Positions 39,083-50,109 of a stretch of DNA of 64,000 nucleotides are shown piece after piece. The notes beneath the pieces are model-generated. The model searched no databases. It saw nothing but the letters and a program-made list of their open reading frames with translations, and was not told the origin of the DNA. A program made the position numbers and the translations under genes. The stretch spans positions 558,001 to 622,000 of the forward strand of contig SAXG01000010.1 in assembly GCA_012932865.1 (NCBI GenBank), given 5' to 3'. Source of the DNA: Amylostereum areolatum (Eukaryota; Basidiomycota; Agaricomycetes; Russulales; Stereaceae). The number at the start of each line of letters is the position of its first letter. Position 1 is the stretch's first letter.

Positions 39083-41315
39083 AGTTTCACCTCCGTCTCC
39101 CAGTTTAATTGCTGGACCCCCAAATCTACCCCGCCACCAGTCCTCCATCCCACCATCAAGGGTAAGACCCTTCGCTGCTGCCACCACGAACACAAGGTCC
39201 GCCAGGCATTAAAAGCCGGCTACCTCACCCAGAAACTCCTCGGTCGTCACCCCGTCACGGCCGACTTCTTCTAGAACCATCGCTTCCCAACCCTTCACCC
39301 GTCCCCCTACCCCCGAGTTCCCCTCGGGCATCTTCCGCGACTACTTCCCACACGAATACTGCATCCTCACCTCCTCGGAAACCAAGAGATCGGTACACTG
39401 GGCCCATAACCCCCCCGAAGAAAGCAGGCAAGACTGGTACCTCTACGAAAGCGACGGCAGATACCTCACAGACGACGACTTCGACACCACTGCCGATGTC
39501 CTCGCCGCCTTCTACGACCCACCTTCATCTTCTTCCCCACCACCCCGCCGATCCACCGTCCTCCTCCCCCCCAAGGGATTCAAGTTCGACAACGTCACCA
39601 GGAAGTGGTACGCGTACCGACGAAACCGGCAAGGAACACCAGGGCGCACAGTAGTTGAGTGGCAACCTTCTAGCACAAACCCTGTTCAGGATCTCTGGTT
39701 TTGGAAACACAGCCAGGAACTCGTTACTCCTCTCGAATTCCAAGTTGCGCGCAAAGTCCAAATTGAGCTTGACAAAGCTGAAGAAAACCGTAAAGAATGC
39801 TGACGCCAACAAGAAGAAGCCTTCAACCGATCCCTCGACATCGCCCTCCCTGACACTATTCCTGACACCGAATCCAAGCCTGCCGTCTCCAAGCGGGAGA
39901 TCGGCCCCAAACCGAAGCCTTTCAAAGGCAATAGACGCGACACCCTCTGGTTCTCCCTCGAGCTCCATATGTTCCTGCGCGTTAACAAGGATGTTTATGC
40001 CACAGACGACGCCAAGATGATGCTCATCCTCAGCTTGATGGAGGACGACACGGCGAAAGCCTGGGCCACACATCGCTGCATGGAACTCTTCGATGACGAA
40101 GACAAGAAGGAGGACGCCGAAAACCTCAGCATCCCGCCCCCGGCACTCCACTACAGCACCTACAAAGAGCTATTTGAGAGATTCGGTAAAGACTTCGTGC
40201 CCGTTGATCCAAAGATAGAGGGTCAGCGTAAGATCAACGAGCTCGCAATGACCACCCGGGACGTCACGGACTTTATCACCAAGTTTGAGATGCTGGCAAC
40301 CATGTCAGGGTACGACAATGAAGCACTGATCCACTTCTTCAAGAAAGGATTGCAGCGTGACCTTGGCAAGCAGGTAGCCCGGTCGTACCCATTCCCCACC
40401 AACCTTGTGGAGTGGAAGGAACGTGCCCGCCGCATCAACCACCAATGGCTGGAAGAGAATCCAGAGAGGAAGAGCAGTCAGTCCAAGGGGGCTGTCGTGC
40501 TCACCTCAAACGGTTCTGCCAACGACTCCTCGTCGCGCCGAGTCGGCGCCTTCACCAACACCTCAACCCGCCCTGCAAAGCTGACAGATGACGAATGTGC
40601 AAAAATGATGCGCGAAGGCAAGTGCTTCATGTGTCAACAAGCCGGACACGTCTCCCGCGACTGCCCCAACCGCGACTTGAGCGCGCGACGGGTGGGCATG
40701 GCAGAGACTGGATCGAAGGCCCCTCCCTCGCCGACGGGTACGGCTTCGCCCACCGCGAAAGCAACCCCCGACCCGTCCAAGACCATCACAGCGATCACTC
40801 GCCAACTGAAGGATCTGGACGCAGACGGTAAGGAGCAGGCAGTGGCGCTATTGAAGGATATCCTGGAGTCGCAGGATTTTTGAAATGCCCCCCAGTCACG
40901 TCGTCTGGCGGAGGCAAAGAACTTATATCATTGGCATCTTACAATCACTTTTCTGTACTATCATCTATGACTTCATGTGAGCAATCGTATACATCGTGTG
41001 TGCACCTCTCTACTGTCACGAAGAACAGGCAGACACCCTCGATAATGCTCAAAGTCAAGATGATTGGACGAGCGACAGGCCGACAAATTGACGTAGACGC
41101 ACTGCTTGACAGCGGTGCAGAAGGAATTATCATCAACCGAAGCTTCGCTGAGAGCAGGAAGGTGACCACAAGAAAACTAGAAAACCCGTTCCCCGTGCAT
41201 AACGTGGATGGCACCGAGAACATCATGGGCTGGGTACGTGATACGACGACCCAGTGAATCCAGATATACTCGCAAGACTCAAAGGCGTACCATGAGGAAG
41301 AAGCTGAGTTCTTCA
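39083..41315 (+). mobile_element. Gypsy element B, 5' half: ORF1 end, Gag and protease
   Basis: Homology to gypsy A starts abruptly inside ORF1 at 39083 (no 5' LTR) and ends inside the protease region at 41315 (GAG TTC TTC A). It contains the ORF1 end with its TAG (39271-39273), the second upstream frame, a Gag that has lost the A/C-type ATG, and the start of Pol (40880). The orientation is opposite to its other half at 35993-36935. In Pol, a TGA at 41257-41259 interrupts the protease region just before the break. Confidence 0.85.
39969..40883 (+). pseudogene. Gypsy B Gag fragment
   Basis: 304 codons open to TGA at 40881-40883, including the capsid-like region and CCHC knuckle CFMCQQAGHVSRDC. 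The frame is closed further upstream by a TGA near 39800, and the ATG used in copies A and C is absent (I-P-D-T instead of K-M-S-D-T). The gag-pol overlap aggatttttgaaa is preserved at the end. Confidence 0.8.
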
Positions 41316-41439
41316 CTTGGTGGGGAGTGGGCCATTGCGAGCATGGCAGTACAGTTCCTCACATTTTTAGCTCTCAAGGCCAAATTTTTCGAACCTGGGT
41401 GTTCAAGTCTTTTGTATGCAGAGTTCAAAGCACTCACAC

Positions 41440-41805
41440 AGTTTGGGTTGGATGTGGGAGCGCACAAGCATGTGTTGGGTGTGGGAGTGCGCAAGCACTC
41501 ACACCATTTGTGTTGGGTGTAGGAGCACGCAAGCGCTCACACTATTTTGTGCTGAGTGCAGGAGCGCGCAAGTGCTCATGCCATTTTGTGCTGAGTGTGG
41601 GAGTGCGCAAGCACTCACACCATTTTGTGCTGGGTGTGGGAGCGCGCAAGCACTCACACCATTTGTGTTGGGTGTGGGAGTGTGCAAGTGCTCACACTAG
41701 TCTGCATTGGGTGCAGGAGTGTGTAAGTGCTCACACTATTCTGTGTTGGGTGCGAAAGGGTGCAAGTGCTCACACCGTTTTGTGTTGGGGTGCAGGAGCA
41801 CTCAT
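41440..41805. repeat. 39-bp minisatellite, about nine copies
   Basis: Unit starts are visible at 41481, 41519, 41558, 41597, 41636, 41674, 41713, 41752 and 41792, i.e. every 38-40 bp. The unit reads roughly gtgggagtgcgcaagc, actcacaccattttgtg, ttgg. Since 39 is a multiple of three, long open frames arise on both strands. It starts about 125 bp beyond the gypsy B breakpoint. Confidence 0.9.
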
Positions 41806-41819
41806 ATGGTGTTGCGAGA

Positions 41820-42770
41820 TAAGGGTGGTATAGTATGCATTATATGTCAATCTCTTTCTAAGTAGTTGTAGTGTACTAGCATATGTGATGGTCTACCAGT
41901 TACTAGTTCAATTATGGGTTGTGCTGTTTTTATTGGGGAGCTTGCTCCCCTTAACCTGGCGAGACTCAAAAACCATTCTGACTAAGCGGGCGTCTAAAAA
42001 GGCATCTCCGCAGTTTTCGCTACCCCGTGGGAATCGTGCCATCTGCCAGTCGCGTCCGCAGTTTTTGCTACCCCGTGAGACTTACTTTCTGCATTGAATA
42101 TTGAAGAATTGCAACACAACGACCAAGTACCTTCCGGTTCTAATTAGTGAAAGGGGTTTCTTCGGCACTTGCTAGAATGCTGTTTCCACCTCTACCACAG
42201 CACACAATAATACACAAAAACACAATATAATAACTCAGTTCATACACAAAAATTGCACAGAGTACGCGCTCGACTCGACAGGGATAGCATGGATGAGTAA
42301 TATGTCATACTAGCACACAGCATTGCATGAGTGAGTAGTATGCCATACTAGCACAAAGCATTGCATGTATGAGTAAGCTCCCCTCAATGAAATGGAGAAT
42401 CCATGTCACTTTCCTGGTTTTATGTGTACATTGTGATCATGTGACCAAAAAGCGGAAGTGACGTAGTTCGCGTGCAGTTTGGGCAGAACTGCACGTCAAC
42501 TACCACCGCGGGCAGAAGTCCATTTTAGCGCTGACATAAGGGATTTGAAACGGGGACTGAAAGTACAAATATCGTAGTGAGCTTACCTTGATCACTACAC
42601 TCGGGAAAGCATGAGTTAGGAATGCGCAGTAGCCGTGAACAAAGCAAAAGAAAAGGCATCATTTCGAACGTGTATTTACCCGGCGGAAACCCATTAGACA
42701 CGTGAGGTTTGCGATCTGATATGACCGACCCGAAACCCCAAGTTTGTAATGGGTCTTATTTTGAGCTGAT
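41820..42770. other. AT-rich unassigned sequence
   Basis: No gene seen. Contains a hairpin (ggggagcttgctcccc near 41936-41951) and a direct repeat of about 25 bp (tccgcagtttt-gctaccccgtg near 42008 and 42056). Possibly remnants of other elements. Confidence 0.4.
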
Positions 42771-42771
42771 A

Positions 42772-43018
42772 CATCTTGTTTGGGAGTGATCTTGGGCGCA
42801 ATAAAGCTTAGCATTTCAACACTATCCACATTGGGAAAAGATCAGTTCGAAGTATCAAATTTCAAATCTGTAAAACCATCAGCACCGACCAGCGCGCCCG
42901 CCAAGGCACTGATCTTGTGCTGGTGCTTTATTTAAAATTTCGGATCAGTTGTGTCCTGATACGGACATGTTTGGAATGTCAAGCTCCATCACGCCAAAAA
43001 TCACTCCCAAACAAGATG
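42772..43018. mobile_element. Foldback/MITE-like element with TA flanks
   Basis: The ends CATCTTGTTTGGGAGTGAT (42772-42790) and its inverted counterpart (43000-43018) match perfectly over 19 bp, and the inverted similarity continues, with mismatches, for roughly 90 bp into each arm, leaving a short loop. Both ends are bordered by TA (42770-42771 and 43019-43020), as expected of Tc1/mariner-type insertion. No coding capacity. Gypsy C begins 4 bp beyond. Confidence 0.7.
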
Positions 43019-43022
43019 TAAT

Positions 43023-43449
43023 TGTCACGGATCACTCCTTTTCTCTCTTCGTTTGCAGACCTCGTACACGCGACGTGTCACGGCACATGACTTTCCCCCG
43101 CATCACATGCTCTGACGACATCACTGCCCGGACTTCCGAGCGGAACTCCGTCCCCTTATCTATGACATCATCGCTCCGGACTTCCGTCCTCCGCCCCATG
43201 ACTCCTTTCCTATTGTCTCCCCCTGCTCGCACCACTATTGCATCGCATCGCACCATCGCTCCCACTTGTATATAAGGACAGTGTTTCTCTTCCCTTTCCC
43301 TTAGACTGTCCATCTCGTTGTACGGTACTGTAGCCTGTGTTGCACTACCCTAGGCCTGACACTCTCGAATCCATTTGTTCTCTCTCGCTCCTCCCCATTG
43401 TCGCAACTTAGGCGGTTCCATTGGTCTCATAAACTGTGTTTCTGACACC
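43023..43449 (+). repeat. Gypsy C 5' LTR
   Basis: Begins TGTCACGGATCACTCC and ends TTTCTGACA, with a TATA box (tatataag near 43269). Follows the MITE-like element by 4 bp. Confidence 0.9.
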
Positions 43450-44063
43450 TGGACAGTCTACCCCTACACCTACCTCGCACCTCTCTCCCCATCTACCTCT
43501 GCTGTCTCTACGACGTTAAAACCCCTACACCACGGATCTCCCAAATGCACCAGTCTTCCTCCCATTCGACGATAAACCGATCACCCCCTGAGACGACGCA
43601 CCGCTCCCCTGCCCTTGGTCTGACGCCGTCACTGTCAACTGTGTCGTGTCCGTTCAGAACCTTTGCAAGAAGGATCCGTGGACCGCACATGGCGTCAACT
43701 TCCGTGTCTTCGAGTAGAGGTGGCACAAAGACCACGGTACTGTCGTTCTCGCCCTCTACACTCGGATTACTATGTGCATCAACGTAGATCTTGAATGCCT
43801 CGAGTTCACCCTCCACGCCCCTACCTACCATATGTACCTCATCCAGAACGCCCCCAACCCGATCCTCCAGACAAGCTTCATCTCCGTCTCCCAGTTTAAT
43901 CGCTGGACCCCCGAATCCACCCCACCACCAGTCCTCCGTCCCACCATCAAGGGTAAGACCCTTCATCGCTGCCACCACGAACACAAGGTCCGCCAGGCAG
44001 TGAAAGCCGGCTACCTCACCCAGAAACTCCTTAGTCGTTGCCCCGTTGCGGCCGACTTCTTCT
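43450..44063 (+). pseudogene. Gypsy C ORF1, decayed
   Basis: Counterpart of the ORF1 of copy A with extra stops (TGA for the Arg codon in the ITPRDD segment near 43590, TAG for Trp in the EWRWHKD segment near 43715). It still ends in TAG in the same context (gacttcttctag, 44061-44063), followed by one more base than in copy A before the next conserved frame. Confidence 0.7.
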
Positions 44064-45657
44064 AGAGCCATCGCTTCCCAAACCTTCACCCATCCCCCCA
44101 CCCCCGAGTTCCCCCCAGGTATCTTCCGCGACTACTGCCCACACGAATACTCCGTCCTCACTTCCCTAGACACCAAGAGACCGGTACATTGGGCCCACAA
44201 CCCTCCCGAAGAAAGCAGACAAGACTGGTACTTTCAAGGAGGCGACTATCTCACAGACGAAGACTTTGATCTCGCAACCGACGTCCTCACCGCCTTTCCT
44301 CGACCCACCCACATCCTCTTCCCCACCACCCCACCTGATCCACTGTCCTCTTCCCCCCCAGGGGATTCAAGTTCGACAGCGTCACCAAGAAGTGGTACGC
44401 GTATCGACAAAACTGGCAAGGAACACCAGGGCGCACAGTAGTTGAGTGGCAGCCCTCTAGTACAAACCCTGTTCAGGATCTCTGGTTTTGGAGACACAAC
44501 CAGGAACTCGTCACACCCCTCGACTTCCAAGTCGCGCGTGAAGTCCAAATCGAGCTTGACAAAGCTGAAGAGCATTGCAAGGAACTCCGACGCCAACAAG
44601 AAGCAGCATTCACCCGATCCCTCGACGTCGCCCTCCCCGCTGACAAAATGTCCGACGAAGAAACCAAACCCTCGACCACCTCCAAGCGCGAGCTCGGCCC
44701 CAAGCTGAAGCCCTTCAAGGGCGACAGACGTGACACCCTCCGATTTGCCCTAGAGCTCCGTATGTTCCTTCGTGTTAACAAAGATGTTTACACCACAGAC
44801 GATGCCAAGATGATGCTCCTCCTCAGCCTGATGGAGGGAGACACGGCGAACTCCTGGGCCATGCACCGCCGCATGGAGCTCTTTGCCGATGAAGACAAGA
44901 AGGAAGAAGCCAAAGACTCCGGCAAAACACCCCCAAAGCTCCATTACAGCACCTACAAAGAGCTTTCAGATAGGTTTGGTCGAGATTTCGTACCCATCGA
45001 ACCGAAGATGGAGGCCCAGCATAAGATCAACGAGCTCACGATGACTACTCAGGACGTCACTGACTTCATCACCGAGTTCGAACTGCTGGCAACCATGACG
45101 GAATACAACGAGGAAGCGCTGATCCACTTCTTCAAGAAAGGACTACAGCGAGAACTTGGCAAGCAGGTGGCCCGGTCATACCCATTCCCCACCAACCTTG
45201 CGGAGTGGAAGGAGCGCGCCCGCCGCATCAACTACCAATGGCTCGAAGAGAACCCGGAGAGGAAGAGCAGTCAGTCCAAGGGGGCTGTCGCGCTCACCTC
45301 AAACAGTTCTGCCAACGACTCCTCGTCGTGCCAAGTCGGTGCCTTCACCAAAAGCTGACAGACGACGAGCGCGCAAAGATGATGCGTGAAGGCAAGTGCT
45401 TCATGTGTTGACAGGCCGGTCACGTCTTCCATGACTGCCCTAACCACGACTCGAGCGCACGACGGGTGGGCGCATTAGAGACTGGATCCAAGGCCCCTCC
45501 CCTGCCGACGAGCACGGTTCTGCCCACTGCGAAAGCGACCCCCGACCCGTCCAAGACCATCGTGGCGATCACTCGCCAGCTGAAGGATCTGGACGCAGAA
45601 GGTAAGGAGCAGGCAGTGGCACTGTTGAAGGGTATCCTGGAGTCGCAGGATTTTTGA
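44064..45657 (+). pseudogene. Gypsy C Gag, decayed
   Basis: An ATG at 44648 (MSDEETKPSTTSKRE) opens Gag, which runs 237 codons to a stop at 45358 caused by a small deletion before the knuckle. The knuckle region (CFMC near 45405) is followed by TGA where copy A has CGA. The C-terminal part (45466-45657) ends in the conserved LESQDF and the gag-pol overlap at 45647-45657. Confidence 0.8.
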
Positions 45658-48600
45658 AATGCCCCCCAGTCGCGTCGTCTGGTGGAGGCAAAGGACTTTT
45701 GGTATCATTGTCGAATCGTTTCGCTGTACTATCATCTATGCATACCTGTGAGCAATCATATCCCTTGTGTTTGTATCTGTCTACCGTCACCAAGAACAGG
45801 CAAACACCATCGATCACGCTCAAGGTCAAACTGATCGGACAAATTACCAAAAGAGAAATCGACGCAGACGTGCTGCTTGATAGCGGCGCAGAAGGAATCA
45901 TCCTGAACCGAAGCTTTGTTGAACGCAAGAAGCTTACCACAAGAAGACTAGAAAACCTGTTCCCCGTGCGTAACATGGACGGCACTGAGAACATCATGGG
46001 CTGGGTACGCGACACAACAACCCAGTGGATCCGGATATACTCGCAAGATTCAAAGGCATACCATGAGGAAGAAGCTGAGTTCTTCATCACCGACATTGGC
46101 GATCATGACATGATCCTTGGAACAGACTGGCTCGACGAGCACAACCCCACTATAGACTGGCAACGAGACCATGTTGACATGTTCCGCTGCCCTCCCTCAT
46201 GCACTCTGTCCGAACCTCCTGTGACAAACCTCGCAACCAAGCCACGGAAACCATCATCGGTCCAATCACAGTGTAAGGTTGAAGCAGGTAAAGCCCCAAG
46301 GACACCTCTCATTCTGGACGATCTCTTCCCAGAGCCAATGTATGTCTCCTGGACCCCGACCCCCACTTATGTCATTCCTGCGCGTAGAATCAAAGGTGTT
46401 CGTGTTCACACGGTCCATTGCTCCCCTCTACCCGCGCGACTCTTCACTGAAGATGACGACGAGCGGCCCATGGTATTCCGAGACTGGGAGATCAATGGAC
46501 TACGCCACACTGGAACTCTCCCTGAAACCGACGATCTTAACCCAGAGGCAGTACCCATCCGCGCGGGCTTCACAAAAGCGCAGGAACTTGCAGAACATTC
46601 AAAGGAGAATGCATGCCCGCAAACCTTCGAGGACCTAGTTCCCCCTCCGTACCGCGACTTCGCACCTGTATTTGACAAGAAGACCTCCGAGCGGCTTCCT
46701 GACCAACAACCATGGGACCATGCTATCGACATGAAAGACGGCTTTGAACCCAAACCATGCAAGATCTACCCCCTCTCACCTTCCGAGCAGATCGAACTTG
46801 ACACCTTCCTCGATGACCACCTGAAGAAGGGCTATATCCGCCCATCAAAGTCACCTCAGGCAAGTCCCTTCTTCTTCGTGAAGAAGAAAGATGGAAAGCT
46901 GCAGTCCCATACAGGACTATCGGGAGTTGAACAAGGGCACTGTCAAGAACAAATACCCTCTGCCGCTGATCTCTGAAATCGTTGATTGCCTCAAAGGTGC
47001 AAAGATCTTCTCAAAGATGGATGTTCGCCTGGGGCTACAACAACGTCCGCATCAAGGAAGGCGATGAGTGGAAGGCTGCGTTCAAAACGAATCGCGGTCT
47101 CTTTGAACCTACGGTGATGTTTTTCGGACTTATGAACTCCCCTGCGACATTTCAGGCAATGATGAATGAACTGTTCAAGGATCTCATCGACTCAGGCAAG
47201 GTCATTATCTACATGGACAACATCCTGGTGTTCACTTGTACCATAGACGAGCACCGCGCCATAGTATAGCAGGTTCTGCAGTGTCTGCAAGACAATGACC
47301 TTTTCCTCAAACCGGAGAAATGCGTCTTTGAGCAAGACTCCGTTGAATACCTCGGACTCATCATCTCGCACGACAAGATCGCTATGGACCCCATCAAGGT
47401 AGCAGGTATTCAGGACTGGCCAACACCCCTGGACGGTCAAGGACGTACAGTCCTTCCTCGGGTTTGGTAACTTCTACTGACACTTCATCAAGGACTTCTC
47501 CAAAATTGCATGACCTCTGTTCGACCTGACGAAGAAGGACTACACATGGAATTGGTCAGCGGAATGCCAGACAGCATTTGACGCACTTAAAGCTGCGTTC
47601 ACCTCCTCCCCTGTCTTAGTTATGCCTGATCCAAGGAAACCCTACCTCATTGAGGTTGATGCCTCGGACTTCGCTACTGGGGGCATCCTTTCGCAGAAAG
47701 GCGACGACAGCCACTGGCACCCAGTGGCGTACCTCTCCAAGGCCCTCTCGGAACCCGAACGGAACTACGACATCTATGACAAGGAACTGCTTGCAATCAT
47801 TCGTGCACTTGAAGTGTGGCGCCATTATCTCGAAGGAGCCCCTGACGCAGTCAAAATCTGGACAGATCACAAGAACCTGGAGCACTTCAAGATGGCGCAG
47901 AAGCTGAGCCGCCGACAGGCACGTTGGGCTCTTTTCCTCACTCGATTCGATTTTTCGCTTGTTCACAAACCAGGAGTATCCCATCGCCCGGACCCAATGT
48001 CTCAACGACCTGATCACAAGCACGGCTTTGAAAATGACAACAAGGAGCACGTCTTGCTTGACCCCAAGTACTTCCAGATACGCGCAACAAGGCCAGGAGC
48101 AGTAACCTCCCTCGGCGATGTTGAACTCCGACGATGTATCCACGACTGCAAGACCAAAGACATCGAGGTTGTTCAAGCTCTGGATGCCATCTTACGGAAT
48201 GGACCATGTACACTCGTCAAGAACCTTCAAGAGTGGAACTATGAAGAAGGCCTGGTCCTATTCAGAGGAAAAGTATATGTCCCTGCAGATGACGAGTTAC
48301 GACGCGACATTGTCAATATGTACCACGAATCGCCCCTAGCTGGACACCCTGGTTGTTTCAAGACCTACGAACTTGTGAGTCGTGAATACTGGTGGCCTGG
48401 CATGTCTGTCTTTGTTCGCGACTTTGTAGCAGGATGCGCAACCTGCCAGTTGACGAAGACGCAGAGCAGCCGACCCCACGGCGACATGATCCCGAACGAA
48501 GTACCTGATCGACCATTTGGCGTCATCTCCACCGACTTCATCGTCGAACTCCCTGACTGCGAAGGCTATAACACCGTCAATGTCGTGGTTGATCACCTCA

Positions 48601-49675
48601 CCAAGATGATGGTTACCACCCCGTGTACGACCAAGATCACCAGTGACGGCACGGCTGACATCCTTTTCGACAAGGTATACCGACACTACAGCCTAGCAGA
48701 CAAGATCATCTCGGATCGAGGACCCCAATTTGCTGGACAGGTAATGCGTACACTCAATGAGAAGCTCAGGATCAAGTCCACTCTCAGCATGGCGTATCAC
48801 CCACAGACAGATGGCCAGACTGAACGTGAAAACCAGAACCTCAAACAGTTCCTGCGAGTATTCTGCAACTACCGACAAGACGACTGGGTGAAGTGGTTGA
48901 CCTTCTTTGAGTTTTCTCACAACTCCCTGCACCCATGCAGCTACTGGAAAAGCTCCTTTTGAAGTCCTCTACGGTTTCCTTCCCAAGATGTACCCGTCCG
49001 TAAACCCGTCCTCAAAGGTCCCTGCAGTTGAAGAACACCTCCGTCAACTTGAAGAAGTCCGACAAGAGATCAAAGCCAGCCTAGCCCGTGCATCGGACCT
49101 GATGAAGCACTATAACAGCGATACGGTCAATGAGTCGACACAGTTCGCCGTCGGAGACAAGGTTTGGCTTGAAGGCAAGAATCTGAAGACGATGAGACCG
49201 AAAGCTAAGCTCGCCGTCCAAACGATTTGGACCCTTCGAGATCATTGACGTCATCAGCCCAGTCAACTACCGCTTGAAGCTGCCGAAGACGTGGCGAATC
49301 CATCCAGTCTTCCACGCCTCGTTGCTCACCGCGTACAAGGAGACAACCGCTCACGGGCCAAACTACGAACAGCCACCACCCAACCTCATTGACGATGAAG
49401 AAGAATACGACAGTTGAAGACATTGTCGACTCCAAGCCAACTTGTAACAAGAAAGGTATTCAGTACCTCGTCAAGTGGGCCGGCTATCCCGACTCCGAAA
49501 ACACCTGGCTCCCGTGTTTGTCGCTCTCAAAGGTTACCGACATGATCGACGCCTTCCACAAGTGCCATCCAAATGCGCCCCGCCCTGTGCATTCCCTCAA
49601 CATCTCCTTTGACAATTTTCTTGCATCTACCCTTGCAGATTACATTGCGCTCCAGGCGAAAGCTGCATCTTAAAG
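45654..49675 (+). pseudogene. Gypsy C Pol with chromodomain, decayed
   Basis: Frames: protease to early RT (45654-46976, DSGAEG intact), RT (46982-47269, YMDNI replaces YMDDI, so a catalytic Asp is lost), a TAG after that, frameshifts near 47430 and 47490, RNase H plus integrase (47622-48962), a frameshift at about 48930, integrase end (to 49248), and a chromodomain frame (49389-49673: KKGIQYLVKWAGYPDSENTW). Most stops are C-to-T or G-to-A transitions of codons that are sense in copy A. Confidence 0.85.
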
Positions 49676-49684
49676 GGGGGGTAA

Positions 49685-50109
49685 TGTCACGGATCACTCC
49701 ATTTCTCTCTTCGTTTGCAGACCTCGTACACACGACATGTCATGGCACAGGACTTTCCTTTGCATCACATGCTCCAACGACATCATTGCCCGGACTTCCG
49801 AATGGGGCTCCACATCCTTATCTATGATGTCATCGCTCCGGACTTCCTGTCCTCCGCCCCATGACTCCTTTCCTATTGTCTCCCCCTGCTCGCACCACTA
49901 TCGCATCACATCGCATCATCGTTCCCACTTGTATATAAGGACAGTGTCTCTTTTCCCTTTTCCTTAGACTGTCCATCTCATTGTACGGTACTGTAGCCTG
50001 TGTTGCACTACCCTAGGCCTGACACTCTCAAATCCATCTGTTCTCTCTCGCTCCTCCCATCATCGTGACTTAGGTGGCTCCATCGGTCTCATAAACTGTG
50101 TTTCTGACA
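49685..50109 (+). repeat. Gypsy C 3' LTR
   Basis: Preceded by the polypurine tract and ending TTTCTGACA at 50109, directly against Helitron sequence. Confidence 0.9.

Larger units (their letters stand above)
43023..50109 (+). mobile_element. Gypsy element C, full-length but decayed
   Basis: LTRs at 43023-43449 and 49685-50109 (about 425 bp) enclose ORF1, Gag, Pol and chromodomain in the same order as copy A. Many frames are broken. The left 5-mer (gtaat, 43018-43022) and right 5-mer (tgggt, 50110-50114) do not match, so at least one end has been exchanged or the copy is a recombinant. The right end abuts the Helitron Rep piece. A polypurine tract (aaagggggggtaa) precedes the 3' LTR. Confidence 0.9.

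Noticed and set aside
38013..41805. Possible CRISPR arrays
   Set aside because: The units are contiguous tandem repeats without unique spacers, and the locus is eukaryotic.
41327..41833. 168-codon frame with a W/E/A/H repeat
   Set aside because: Arises because the 39-bp minisatellite unit is a multiple of three; equivalent frames are open on the other strand.
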